In this document: piece after piece, positions 32,815 through 42,945 of the stretch
Layout: each line of letters opens with the position of its first letter
Numbering within the stretch: the first letter of the stretch is position 1
Assembly: GCA_033557835.1 (NCBI GenBank)
Contig: JAWQRO010000327.1
Coordinates: 1-42,945 of the forward strand
Direction of reading: 5' to 3'
Source: Helochares maculicollis
Taxonomy: Eukaryota; Arthropoda; Insecta; Coleoptera; Hydrophilidae
Length of the DNA stretch: 42,945 nucleotides
Notes under the pieces: generated by a model
What the model saw: only the letters and a program-made list of their open reading frames with translations
The model's database searches: none
Told to the model about the DNA's origin: nothing
Program-made: the position numbers and the translations under genes

Positions 32815-33480
32815 AGCTCGGTAAGTGTATTTTAACAACTAGCTTACTTTTACAAATTTGACAACTGTTTAGGTTGATGGCCTTATCCCAAACTTTATCA
32901 CTCCAGCTCAAAAGGTTTAAACGTTATCGTGCTTAAATACACAAAGATGACATGCCAAAAGTAATGTAAATTCCATAGCCGCCAAAATGTGAATATTTTT
33001 CAAAATATCATGGTTGAATATTCTCGTTATTACAATAATGTTCTTACACATTACTCTGAAAGTTAGGCCTACAATTGAATAAATAGGTTCAAAAAATAAT
33101 AAACATGTTTTTCATAATACCGATTGAAACAAAAATTACATTAAGAACTTACACAATTAAAGCGTGCTTAAGGGAGTATTTTGGTCTAGAAGCCTAAATT
33201 TCGGGCATGGGATAACAAAAAATCTGTACTGTCCCATTTTCCTGTACAATTTCTATTCTATTTTAAGAAAATATAGTCATTTTGCAAAAAAATTCATCGA
33301 CTTATGACTTAAAGTGCGGACAATAAGCCTGAACAGTTGATGCAGATCTATGATTTTGGGATAATAACAGTTTGTCAAATTTCATCATTCCACCTTAAAA
33401 GGCTATCATGTTTACATACAGATAGACTTTAAGTCAAAAATGGACAAAATGAAGGCAGGTAACCTCAAAATTCTTGATAA
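32815..33480 (+). repeat. Two fragments of repeat family A
   Basis: 32830-32975 (TTTTAACAACTAGCTTACTT, then a GACATGCCAAAAGTAATG block) and 33325-33480 (GATGCAGATCTATGATTTTG, ATGTTTACATACAGATAGAC) match consecutive parts of the family A unit. About 350 bp of unrelated AT-rich DNA lies between them. Confidence 0.6.
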
Positions 33481-33645
33481 GTCGGGACGCCGCTATAAGC
33501 TGGTCATTTGAAAAAAAAATGTTTTTGCAAAATCAAAACAATTTGAAACAAAACTTGTTTTTCAATCTCATTTTTATCCTTTATATCTTTTTAAATATAT
33601 GTAAAATGGCGAGGGAAAAATCGTTTCAAAATCCAAGGTTCTATA

Positions 33646-34901
33646 TACCAGGGGCGTAAGTTTAAAATGTGTTTGTTTTTTTTTTCATGAAAAATACGCA
33701 ATTCTTGAAAAGCAATGATAAAACAATTTTTTTTCGCTTTTTACACATTTTATCCATCTCTAAGACAATTTATGGATACTATTCCAAAAGAAAACTTCAA
33801 TTTTCATTGATATTCATTTATCAAGCCATTTTTGTACATCTTCGAAAGTCTTGAAGTGTTGCTCAGCCAGTGCATGTCCCATCAATGAGAAGAGAGGATA
33901 ACCGGAAGGCGCCAGGTCTGGTGAATACGGCGGGAGGGATAGGAGTTCCCAACCAAGCCAAGATATCTTTTCTTTGGCCACTTTGGCTAAATATGCAGGA
34001 GCATTGTCATGCTGCAGAATGACTTTGCCGTGTTTTCGAGCCCATAATGGGAGTTTTTTGGTCAATGCGTGGTTTAAATTGATCATTTGTTGTCGGTAGC
34101 GGACGGTATTAACTGTCTCGCTGGGATTGAAAAGCTTGTAGTACACTACTTCCTTCTGATCCTACCACACACACAGCATTGTTTTCCTCCCAAAACGATC
34201 TGATTTTCTACTCAATGTTGACGATTGTCCTGATGTTACCCACGATTTCCTATGTTTGGGACTCTCAAAATATATACCCGATGCAAAAAACTCTTTCTTT
34301 TGTTGCGTAAATGCAGCATTGCACATAGTTGTTCGTCTTTCCATTTGTCAATCGTTCAGTTTGTGTGTAACCCATTTTCTAACCTTTTGAATTTTCCCCA
34401 TGGCTCTCAGGTGATCAGAAATGAGTTGCCGAGTGATATTCAACTGCTTCGCCATCATTTGTTGTGTTTGTGTATCGTCTTCGTACAATAATGCTTGTAA
34501 TTCGTCGTCTTCAAACTTTTTTGGTCGATTTTCACTTCTTTGTCAATATAATTGAAATCGCCACTTTTGAAATGTTGAAACCAGCATTCACAAGTCTTGA
34601 CACTTGTAGTAAGATCGCTGACTAAGTCTACAAGAATTCGATGACATTCCTATGCTTTTTTCTTTTGATTGAACAAGAAAATGATTGCATACCACAAACG
34701 CTCTTTACTTGGCTCAAAATTCGACATGCTTAACACGAAAAAGAAGTATGGTACTAACTTGCAAACAACTAAATGAATATGATGTTTTGTAGTAAGAGAT
34801 TTTCCAAAAATGTGGCGCTTTGGGTTCTAAAGGGTACTTCAATAGATTTGAAGCGCCATCTCTTGACAACAAAACGACATCTTTAACTTTCGCACCTGGT
34901 A
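33646..34901 (-). mobile_element. Full-length mariner, 1256 bp, with both terminal repeats
   Basis: Left end TACCAGGGGCGTAAGTTTAA and right end, read on the minus strand, TACCAGGTGCGAAAGTTAAA are inverted repeats of about 25 bp, flanked by TA at 33644-33645 and 34902-34903. The length is normal for mariners. It carries a transposase pseudogene on the minus strand. It lies between SZT2 and HUWE1. Confidence 0.92.
33690..34727 (-). pseudogene. Mariner transposase pseudogene
   Basis: The reading starts MSNFEPSKERLWYAI just inside the right repeat and runs through degraded helix-turn-helix segments, PKHRKSWVTSGQSS, GRKTMLCVW, VVYYKLFNPSETVN, ILQHDNAPA and LPPYSPDLAPSGYPLF. It ends in a mariner-type C terminus that is read only past a TGA. 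Defects are several frameshifts in the N-terminal part, loss of the block with the first catalytic Asp, replacement of the third catalytic Asp by Gly (PSG for PSD), and the TGA just after WLDK. It cannot encode an active enzyme. Confidence 0.88.
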
Positions 34902-34904
34902 TAC

Positions 34905-36530
34905 ACAAAGAATATTTTCCCAAAATTTTTAGTTTCCCCAACACTTACATAGAATGGGTTTGACTCTCAATTTTCTCTGCTCCTGCGGAGAAGTTGGAGA
35001 CCTCAACCATTTATTCTTTGGTTGCATTGACCTGCCGAACAAAATTAACTTGTTTATGTTACATTTTGGAAATGAACAACCCTCTGCCATTGTCCATATA
35101 GAGTCTTCTTGACATCTCAACTCTCTCTACGATTAAGTGCATTTTACGTATGTTAAAAGAGTTAACATTAAACTATAATTCACATGTTAGATGGAGTTTA
35201 AATGCAATTCTTTCTGTCTTACCATATTTAAATGTACTCATAATTCACAAATGAATAAAATCTCAAAAAAAAAACTATTAATACGCAATAATTTCAATAA
35301 TTGAGTTCGATTTGCAATTACTTGGCAGCGGTATGGAGTAATCCACATGAAGCTTCTCTGCTTCGTCGCTTGCGATTTACTCAAATCGCTGATTAGCTGT
35401 CTGTACGGCTGTGCCAATTCCGAAACAAAAAGATGTAGACCCTTTTTAGTAAATCAATTAATTAGAACTTAATATGTTTCGTCAACCATGTCACAAAATG
35501 TAGTTTCAAGAAATTTGTTTCTAAAATGTCGGTTAGGCGTAGCTCTGAAAATAATGTTTGCAATGCTCACATTTATTAATTCGTGTTCCTTGGTTCATAC
35601 AATGGCCCTCTTCGACTTCAAAATTAATGTTTTCTGAAGCTCTGCAAGCTAAGCGAGCTGACCTAGCTTCTTTTGAAGCTGCAGAAGTTCGCAATTCAGA
35701 GCAGTTTATTTGTTCTTCATTGCCCCTGACAGCAAATTTATGAGCATCAGAACCAATCAAGACACCTTCGACACTCATACTTACTTCTACATTCTTTTGT
35801 AGCAATTTTACTAAAACACTCGAAATATTTTACTTTAAAACTTTGCACAGAACACCCTTGACGATTAAATCCAAACTGAACTAAACATGAAAAGATTTCA
35901 ATGAAATATATTACAATGACCTTCCACGTACTTGGTTTCTAAGGCTTTACTTAATACGTAAGATTTTTCATGACGCAAGCTCTCCTTAGATGGTCAGGGT
36001 TTGCCTGCCATCCATTGGTAATTAATTCCAGTTAGTTTAGTTAGCTGTGACTAAAAATAGTCCAAATATAAAAAAAATCTTTTAGGGTCTTTAAAAGTCT
36101 GAAAGAAAAAAATTAAAAAATGATTTCAAACTTCTAGACCAAAATACCCCTTTAAATTTGCTACCAAATTCTACATTCAGTTTCAAAAAAGCAAACAAGT
36201 GAACTTGAAGCTTGCGATAAAAGGTGTGAACGCTACCATTGATTATTCAGTTGGTTTGCTCTGAGAAAGTTGAGTCAAAAAACCATTAAATGGATATTTT
36301 AATATGATTGTGGGTTCACGGGGGACTTCCGTCCCTTTAGTATACCACATCTTGAAATGCTCGGGCGACATTAATATCAAAATTTTGGTTATCTAGCTAA
36401 AAATTGCATTCTATTTGTGAACTAAATAAACATGTATCATCTGTGCGTTATGGTTTCATCATTTCATCCCATGTAGAGAATCATACTCCAAAATAGTAAA
36501 ACGTGACACGTTCTCCTTTTTCTCTTTTTA
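34905..36530. other. Intergenic or 5' intron DNA; possible unidentified element near 35.3-35.9 kb
   Basis: Nothing here is firmly identifiable. A 90-codon minus-strand frame at 35805-35533 has an Ala/Arg/Glu-rich stretch (SAASKEARSARLACRASEN) of the kind seen in some mobile-element proteins. It has no partner domains, so I do not call it a gene. Confidence 0.35.
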
Positions 36531-36531
36531 G

Positions 36532-36559
36532 GTAGAGCTTACTATTTCTCATAAAGATG
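36532..36559 (+). other. HUWE1: Probable 28-nt upstream microexon of HUWE1 (5' UTR)
   Basis: A strong acceptor (TCTCCTTTTTCTCTTTTTAG|G) and a consensus donor (ATG|GTAAGT) enclose 28 nt. The last three bases are ATG; spliced to the exon at 37506 this gives a four-codon upstream frame (ATG AGA GTA ATT TAA). No coding continuation exists, so it would be untranslated or regulatory. Confidence 0.4.
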
Positions 36560-37505
36560 GTAAGTTTTTGTGTTTAGGTTTGATGTGTCCGCCCACTAGA
36601 TTATAATTGTCTTTTTTTATTTTTGTTTTATTTGTCCGTTTGGCGAGAGGTGATACACTTTAAGAATACAAAGCTCTTGAAATTTCTATTTATGGAGCCT
36701 GAAGTGTAAGACCTTTTCAAAATGCTTCTTTAGTTGTAACTGTGTACAGCCTTGCATGTGTTTTGTGAAGGTTTTAAGACAACTTGCTAAGAATACGATG
36801 CAAGTTATTAAAATCTGCTTAAAGTTACATAACATGTTATAGTGTGACCATAAGGTTTGTGCTCTTACAACCTTAGGCCATGTACTTTAAGGTGTTAGAA
36901 TTTTTTAACCTGAATCGATTTTAAATGTGATTTTGAAAACGCGGCTTTCCATTGTTTATTATAAACCAAAATGAGGAGTTCCCACTGCAAATTCCGAAAA
37001 TTTCTTGCAGTAGCTCATATTATAATTATCGCTGGAGCCTAACATTTGTAATTATAATATTTGATAATAAAAGGAATTTGGTCATTAAAAGATTGGTGAT
37101 TTTATAACCCATTGTTGACCATTTTCTCTGTGTTGTTACAATACCAGCGAGGTTTGGGCTAATCCCTGAAGGGCCTCACCTATTAAATCATACCAACAGT
37201 TTGAGCGCCATTTCAAAGAAAAGTTTACGATTCGAATTCACACTTGGGTGTTCTACTTAGCAAATTAAAATATTGTACAATTTAATTTCCTTGTATCAAA
37301 CCATTAGTCTACAAGATATTCAATGGCGACCCTTGGCCCAAAATAGACCACATTAAGATAAAATATTTGAAACCTAATACCTTAAAGTCGCTTGTTGCAA
37401 CACATTAGAATGTTCCACGCTTAGCCCCACCAGATCACAATAAATCCCTCCTTCCACCTCTAACAACATACAAATTTAACGAGTTTATTTCTCTATTTGT
37501 TTCAG

Positions 37506-38022
37506 AGAGTAATTTAACTTTCGAATGACATAATGATGAGGGATCATGGCGGAAAGTATATACTACAGCCAAAGTGAGTATTCCCGTTTCTCGTGAGAGC
37601 TAAGTGTTACTTTAGTTTGATATCTCGTTAAGTGTTTAAATTTAATTTGATTGAACACGTGTTATTTGATTCCACCCCGTAACCCATTGCATATATTGCT
37701 AGTTGATGACCAGATCGAGGATATCGACTATGAAGGGTCGATAGAAGAAGATCCCCGTACAATGAAGATCGATCACAGTCGTTTACGCAAGAGCACCTCC
37801 GAGCCTCCGGCGGAGTGCAAGGTGCTCATTGACCGGCTCAAAAAGTGTAGCCGAGGTCAGTTACTGGATGAACTTTCTAAAATCAGTACTTGGACCTTCG
37901 GCAAGTGTGAACTTGGCCATTGGAAAGATGTATTAGCTATTTTTGATACTATTCTCGAAGAAGCTACTGAACCTGATCCTGAAAATAAGTGGCATCTTCG
38001 GTGTGACTCCTACGAAAATTCT
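37506..38022 (+). CDS. HUWE1: HUWE1, HECT ubiquitin ligase, N-terminal exons (partial)
   Basis: HUWE1 is a giant HECT-type E3 (about 4400 residues in human) that ubiquitinates many nuclear and cytosolic substrates; only its start is here. Exon 37506-37573 (acceptor TTTGTTTCAG|AG, donor CAAA|GTGAGT) joins, after a 129-bp intron, exon 37703-38022 (acceptor ATTGCTAG|TT, donor TCT|GTAAGT). From the conserved Met at 37762 the frame reads MKIDHSRLRKSTSEPPAECK, then LIDRLKKC, STWTFGKCELGHWKDVLAIF and a WHLRCDSYENS end, closely matching the HUWE1 N terminus. An in-frame ATG at 37546 in a good context (ATCATGG) would add 20-odd acidic residues. The next exon is beyond the window. Confidence 0.9.
37762..38022 (+). 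CDS. HUWE1: HUWE1 conserved first coding segment
   Basis: These 87 codons start at the Met that corresponds to residue 1 of human HUWE1 and end in phase 0 at the donor. They form the first helices of the N-terminal armadillo-like solenoid (DUF908 side). If the upstream ATG at 37546 is not used, this is the true start. Confidence 0.9.
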
Positions 38023-41000
38023 GTAAGTGATAGATCGATAGTGACGCATTAGAATTTAATTTTTCTGGGGCTTTTCAAACACTAGGGCTTTGCTATGAAA
38101 GATGTTTGCTTTGCAAATAACCATATTTTTAGCTTACATACAAGGTATTTCCTAATTAATGGTGTTTACAAAATGCACTTTTAATAATAATTCCATAATT
38201 GTATTGGTCGTTTAAAAGCAGTTTTGATTAAACAGTACCTGAAAGTTGAACTGTTAATTAGTGGATATCTAATGTATGTTGTACTGTCTTGCTTATTGTT
38301 GTATCTAAGTAGAATATCTCATATTGACAAAAAGATGTTCAAGCAATAATTTTATTTAAAGTTACTGAATCTGTGCCAACTATTTGTTTAAAAACAATAT
38401 CAGTACAGTTAGATTAGGAGTTTTCTTTAAAGGAGATTAATCATTTTAATAAAGTTAATCACAACTCTGAAAGTTATATTTCATTATGCATTTGTGTGAA
38501 TGGGATTTAATTCATATAAATACAATTTTTAGGCTTACCCCCAAATAAGACCACCATTTATTTCCATGATCAAGATTGCTAACCTAAGATTTTTACATAC
38601 AAAATATCGATACAAGTTCAGACTATGATGATAAAATCTGTATATTTAAAGACGATTAGATTATATTTGTTCAATTAATTACCTAATGGGAAAGATCTAA
38701 AACAACCACCACTCATATGAAAAATGTTTAACCCTCTCGTCTAAATCGGACTCTTTCATAATATTTAAATATTTGATTTTTGATAATATATTACTTTCAA
38801 TAAATGTCAAAAATTCCAAGGCGTTTAAAAATACATAATTTCATTTTGTTGCAATTCTTACAAAACATACATCATTTATAATTATTTTTTTATTGTTTTA
38901 TGGCTCCATGATCTAAAAGTTAATGGAAAATTTTGATCTTATGATTTTCAATTTTGTTAACATCATTTAATTTTGACATTATCCAATTGTCATTTAGATA
39001 TAAGTTTTTATCTGTACACTAGAAATCTTAAATAATGCCGTTGTATAAATGTGCTTCCTACCTAAATTTAAAAATAATCTTGTGAATCTTAAAGATAACT
39101 CCTAAGACATGAGGGATGAAAATAAATCCTCAAATAACCGTAGAGATCAGTGATAACAAGGACTCTTGATTTTTCTGAAAAAAGTTTCCAACTGAACTAT
39201 GAATTTGTTTCTATTTGAAGTTGACGGAAAATTTAGGTTTGCTTTTTGTTAAAACTTTGTTACTTATTCTTGGCATAAGTTTGACACAAAAATTACGAAA
39301 ACTTCAAAACTCGAAATTTTATAATTGTGTTATCAAAATATGTATATTTTATAATGCATCGTGTTGTTTTTTGAAAGAAAGAAAACTTGTTTTTATTTCG
39401 ATTTTATTCAGTACAAATGTAATTGAATATTCTACATTCAATAAATCACAATTGTATTTTTCTGGTTATTAAATCTGGCTAAAATCCAATAAATGTGTTC
39501 CTGTGTTTTATCTCTTTTGTTAACTGTTAAGATTTTTTTTTTGTCTAAAGTGTCATCACTTTTTCATGAAGAAAAATGTTAATGAAAATCGAGATTTTAA
39601 ATTTATAGCAGACTAGTTGGTTCTAAAAAAATTTAAATCTATTCTTCTTTAATTAACGTGTTACTTTGGATGGCCAATATAAACGTTCATAACTACAAAA
39701 TGAAATGAGTTTACTAATTTTTTGGTGAGTTGAATCAAAAAGTCCCACAAAACTGGGACAGTTGAAATCGAACGAACATTAAATTTAATAATTATAAAAC
39801 AAAAAAAGCAGACAATATTTTTTAGGGGAACACAATGTCTAGAAAAGTATGTAGGTAGACCTTGTCAAAATTTGTTGCATACATTTTTACAATGATTGTC
39901 GATATTTACAAATGGAAAATGTTTCGTTAATTAGTTGATAAATATTAAAAATTAATTTTTAGTGATACTTAGCATTTCCGAAATTCAAAAATAGTTTTTC
40001 AATTTGCTAATGTGAAGTAAAGAAAATTACAAACAACCTATGTTATGAAATAAAAAAAATAAACAATTTTTTTCCTTAGACCTTTTACTATAAAAATGTT
40101 CATACATTTTCAGTCAAAAGTAACTGCTTGCTAAATTAATGGACTGGTGTTTTATAGCAGATTTAAATATATTGCAAAAACCGCGGGTAGGTGGATTTTT
40201 CTCTGGAAACGATCGCATTTTCAATGCAATACAGCACATCAAATCTGGGGAATTTTCATCATGCACCTAATTTTTTCAAAGTTTTTTAATCTATGATGAA
40301 AGAACAATACACCAACTTTTAATTAATTTTTAATGTAGAACAAAATCCAATACACATTTTTATGTTTTCGATAATATCCTTTAATTTAAAGCAAGAACTA
40401 AATATTTTTTATTCACTAAATTTTAATTTTTTAAATCAAAGGAAAAACAAAAACCATCTGTTCCTAATTCCATATCATGTGAAACATCCAATACATGGAT
40501 GGTTTTGACATAGAAGTTTTATCACATTTACATGAGTGTGCTATATTTCACTAATCAGTTAATAAATATTTAAAATTTTGCACAAGTAAAATGTGACTCG
40601 ATACACCTAGTAATTTTTCTGCTTTCCAGTAAATAATCCTTTTGGTGGTTTTATATCAAGTTTAGCACATCAAATCTACAGAACGTGATTTTAACTAAAT
40701 ACTTAAAAATCTCATGTTTGATCTACAACTTCGAAGTCATGGATGATAATAATCAATTTGCGCAAAATCCACAATGAAAAAAATTGTGTCCCTCACTGGT
40801 ATTTGCAAATATAGCATGTACTCATTCATGTTGATAAATTACACATCAAAATTTCGTTATTGGTTTGCTTGGTAACTAAGTCCCCGACATTTTCTTAATA
40901 TCCTGTATGTAGAGTAATAAAATAATGTAATAGAAAGTAAATGATATCGTTATGTATGAAATTAAAACCCTGCTAATGCAGCGCAGGAAGCAATAATTTC

Positions 41001-42540
41001 TATTAAAAAAAAAGTATTGTTAATACCTGATTGTTTCTAGTTTCGATGTAAGGAGCTGGGTAGTCTTAATTATCAATTGTAATAGAAGTAATTAGTTGTT
41101 TGAACTTCTTAATGATTCTGATATACCAATATAACTGTATAGTAACACGTTTTGACGATTAAGCAGTTTTTCCTTCTTATCGTTATAAAGAACCCGATTT
41201 AACTATTTCAGGCAGTGGATATTACAGATAATTTCGCTTGCAAGACATGTTTAATGTAGAACGTTATGACTCAAAAGAAGTGATACTTCTGTTTGTTCGG
41301 TTCTAGAAAGTGCCATTGAACGAAATCATGTCATACTATAGTTTTACATTGATATGATCGTCTGTTAATTGAGCTCTAATTTAATTACCAGCATTCTTTA
41401 AAGCTATGCATATCAAATTCATTACTGGCATAATGAGCAACTGCTCTATAATGGAAGCAATGATTGTTTTATCCTATTGATTTTTTTAATTCAAGGTTGA
41501 ATTTCTTTACAACTCTTTGTCCTGAAATAATGCTTTTATGATTTTTGCTAAATGTATAAAGTTTGAATTGTCAATGCTCAGCTTGTAAACATAAAAATAT
41601 GGCATATGTCGATAACATTCACTATAAAATTGAATCCCTCTAATCCGTGTGTCAGTGTCAAAAGTTTGACAATATTGATAAACCTACCAATTTATGCTGT
41701 AATCTGCATCACAAGACCAAGCTAAATTAATGCAATTTAACATTAATAAAAATTGAGTAGCTAGAACACATTGTAACAAAGTGAAATTGTTTCGTTTAGT
41801 TTAGTAATATATATATTTTTTTTAAATAAAACTGAAGCCGTGATAAAATGGGAAATATGCATGCCTAAGAAAACTTTAATTTTATAATTGAATTGTTATG
41901 CTATCACTTTATTCACGTATCAAAATGAATGTTTATTCTGATCAAAAGCAAATAGATGGAACAAATGTATTTTTTTATGTAATCATTATAATGACATTCT
42001 TTACAACATTCCATGCCAGAAACGCAACTCGCAACAAATACCCGTTGTATACCTCATGCAAGGCAGCAAAATAAAACACTGAATGATTCTGACCTGACTT
42101 GTTTAAAAAATATTTAATATTTATTTTACAGTTGTTCTACCCTTTTTAGAAATATGTCCGTTACGACCAAAAGAAACTAAACCTCTTTTTCGAGATCATA
42201 TTTAAACAATAAACTTTATTTTATCAACAGAAATTTAAATAAATAATCCTGTCTTTAATAGTTTTTATTGGACAAATTAAAATGTATTCTCATACTTCTG
42301 AAAATAAATAAAGTATAGCTATTAATTATAACTGTTTCATTAAAAAATGATAAATATCAGTAAATGCGTTGTCTTTTACATTTTGAACAATTTTCTAACT
42401 TTAGTTGAATGCACGTTAGAGAGCACCATATATTTATGTCAGAATAAGATTTGTTCTTGTGCTTTTTTTTTCTAGCACATATATGCTGCTAAATAACACT
42501 ATATATACAATATATATATTAATAATAAAAAATAATATTA
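38023..42540 (+). other. HUWE1 intron, no exon found
   Basis: The sequence is very AT-rich throughout. No frame resembles the next part of HUWE1. Two acceptor-like sites (about 41210 and 42132) are not followed by coding sequence in phase 0. I see no recognisable transposon in this stretch. Confidence 0.5.
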
Positions 42541-42547
<7 letters not shown>

Positions 42548-42590
<43 letters not shown>

Positions 42591-42605
42591 TTATTTATTT
42601 ATTTA
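42548..42605. repeat. (TA)n microsatellite followed by (ATTT)n
   Basis: About 19 TA dinucleotides followed by roughly four ATTT units, directly beside the inverted family A copy. Confidence 0.9.
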
Positions 42606-42628
42606 GTGCACATCTTAAATATGACAAT

Positions 42629-42945
42629 AACTTATATACACAAATTTTCAACATGAGCGGGACATGGGAAGTGGTTTTTTTTTAATTTTTTTGAAATTCC
42701 AATTTTAGTAGGCCTTGGAATAAAAAAAATTACAAAATTGTTGCAAAAACTGTAAGCATTGTAAATATAAAAATAACGAATAGTTCCATGTAGATTTGAA
42801 AACCGGAAGTGAGATTTTACTGGCATAAATTCAATTTCTTTTTTTTTTTTTAGTGATGAATTATGTTGTAAAATTGGACCCTTATTTTAGTTATAAATTC
42901 ACATTTTAAAATTGGAGCCTCTGCGAAAGGTGTTTACAAGTGTTC
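42629..42945 (-). repeat. Inverted copy of repeat family A, cut by the right edge
   Basis: On the minus strand this matches 18915-19200: TTTCGCAGAGGCTCCAATTT, AACTAAAATAAGGGTCCAAT, TTTATGCCAGTAAAATCTCA, a CATGGAACTATTCGTTAT block and CTCATGTTGAAAATTTG. It runs off the window, so the 5' limit of the family is not visible here. Confidence 0.78.

Noticed and set aside
35533..35805. Minus-strand 90-codon frame with an Ala/Arg/Glu-rich stretch
   Set aside because: It resembles loosely the tail of some mobile-element proteins, but no catalytic or DNA-binding motif lies nearby.
41215..41260. Acceptor-like ATTTCAG followed by a short open frame
   Set aside because: No donor follows before a stop and the peptide does not match HUWE1.
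42132..42205. Strong acceptor-like site in the HUWE1 intron
   Set aside because: In the required phase 0 the frame meets a stop after five codons, and the open alternative frame does not resemble HUWE1.

Overview
The window looks like AT-rich nuclear DNA of an arthropod, most likely an insect. The genes have GT-AG introns from 55 bp to several kb, and the introns and intergenic DNA are full of decayed Tc1/mariner, piggyBac and Penelope-like elements. I cannot fix the order. An intact SZT2 gene argues against a Drosophila-like fly, because as I recall Drosophila is reported to lack the KICSTOR complex.

The main result is a complete gene on the minus strand, 25812 down to 5479. It has ten coding exons that join in frame into a 3250-residue SZT2, the large scaffold of KICSTOR, which tethers GATOR1 to lysosomes in nutrient control of mTORC1. 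Every junction was read from the sequence and all phases agree: 9753 nt including the stop, with no internal stop. The short last exon (5479-5604) is separated from the rest by an intron holding a Penelope-like relic and is easy to miss. Residues D121/S123/S125 and the later T289-D290-G291 suggest a von Willebrand A-like fold at the N terminus.

On the right, divergent from SZT2, lies the 5' end of a plus-strand HUWE1 gene (giant HECT ubiquitin ligase). Two coding exons (37506-37573 and 37703-38022) encode its N terminus with an in-frame extension upstream of the conserved Met. A 28-nt upstream exon with strong splice sites and a possible distal promoter near 28.8 kb may be its 5' UTR. The rest of HUWE1 lies beyond the right edge; 38023-42945 appears to be intron.

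On the left, convergent with SZT2, is the 3' terminal exon of an unrecognised plus-strand gene (3447-3980), with a likely upstream exon ending at 2367. The far left holds a mariner cut by the window edge. It sits exactly at a TA inside the first of three tandem ~555-bp units of an unnamed repeat, which recurs dispersed at 17.9, 18.6-19.6, 32.8, 33.3 and (inverted) 42.6 kb.

Mobile elements: seven Tc1/mariner relics of several lineages (left edge, 12.1-13.0, 17.3-17.6, 21.2, 24.2-24.7, 27.2-27.6 and 33.6-34.9 kb), four of them with at least one terminal repeat and target-site TA recognisable; one piggyBac relic (31.0-32.4 kb); one Penelope-like relic (6.2-6.95 kb). All transposase readings carry stops, frameshifts, deletions or lost catalytic residues. 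I saw no tRNA, rRNA or CRISPR.
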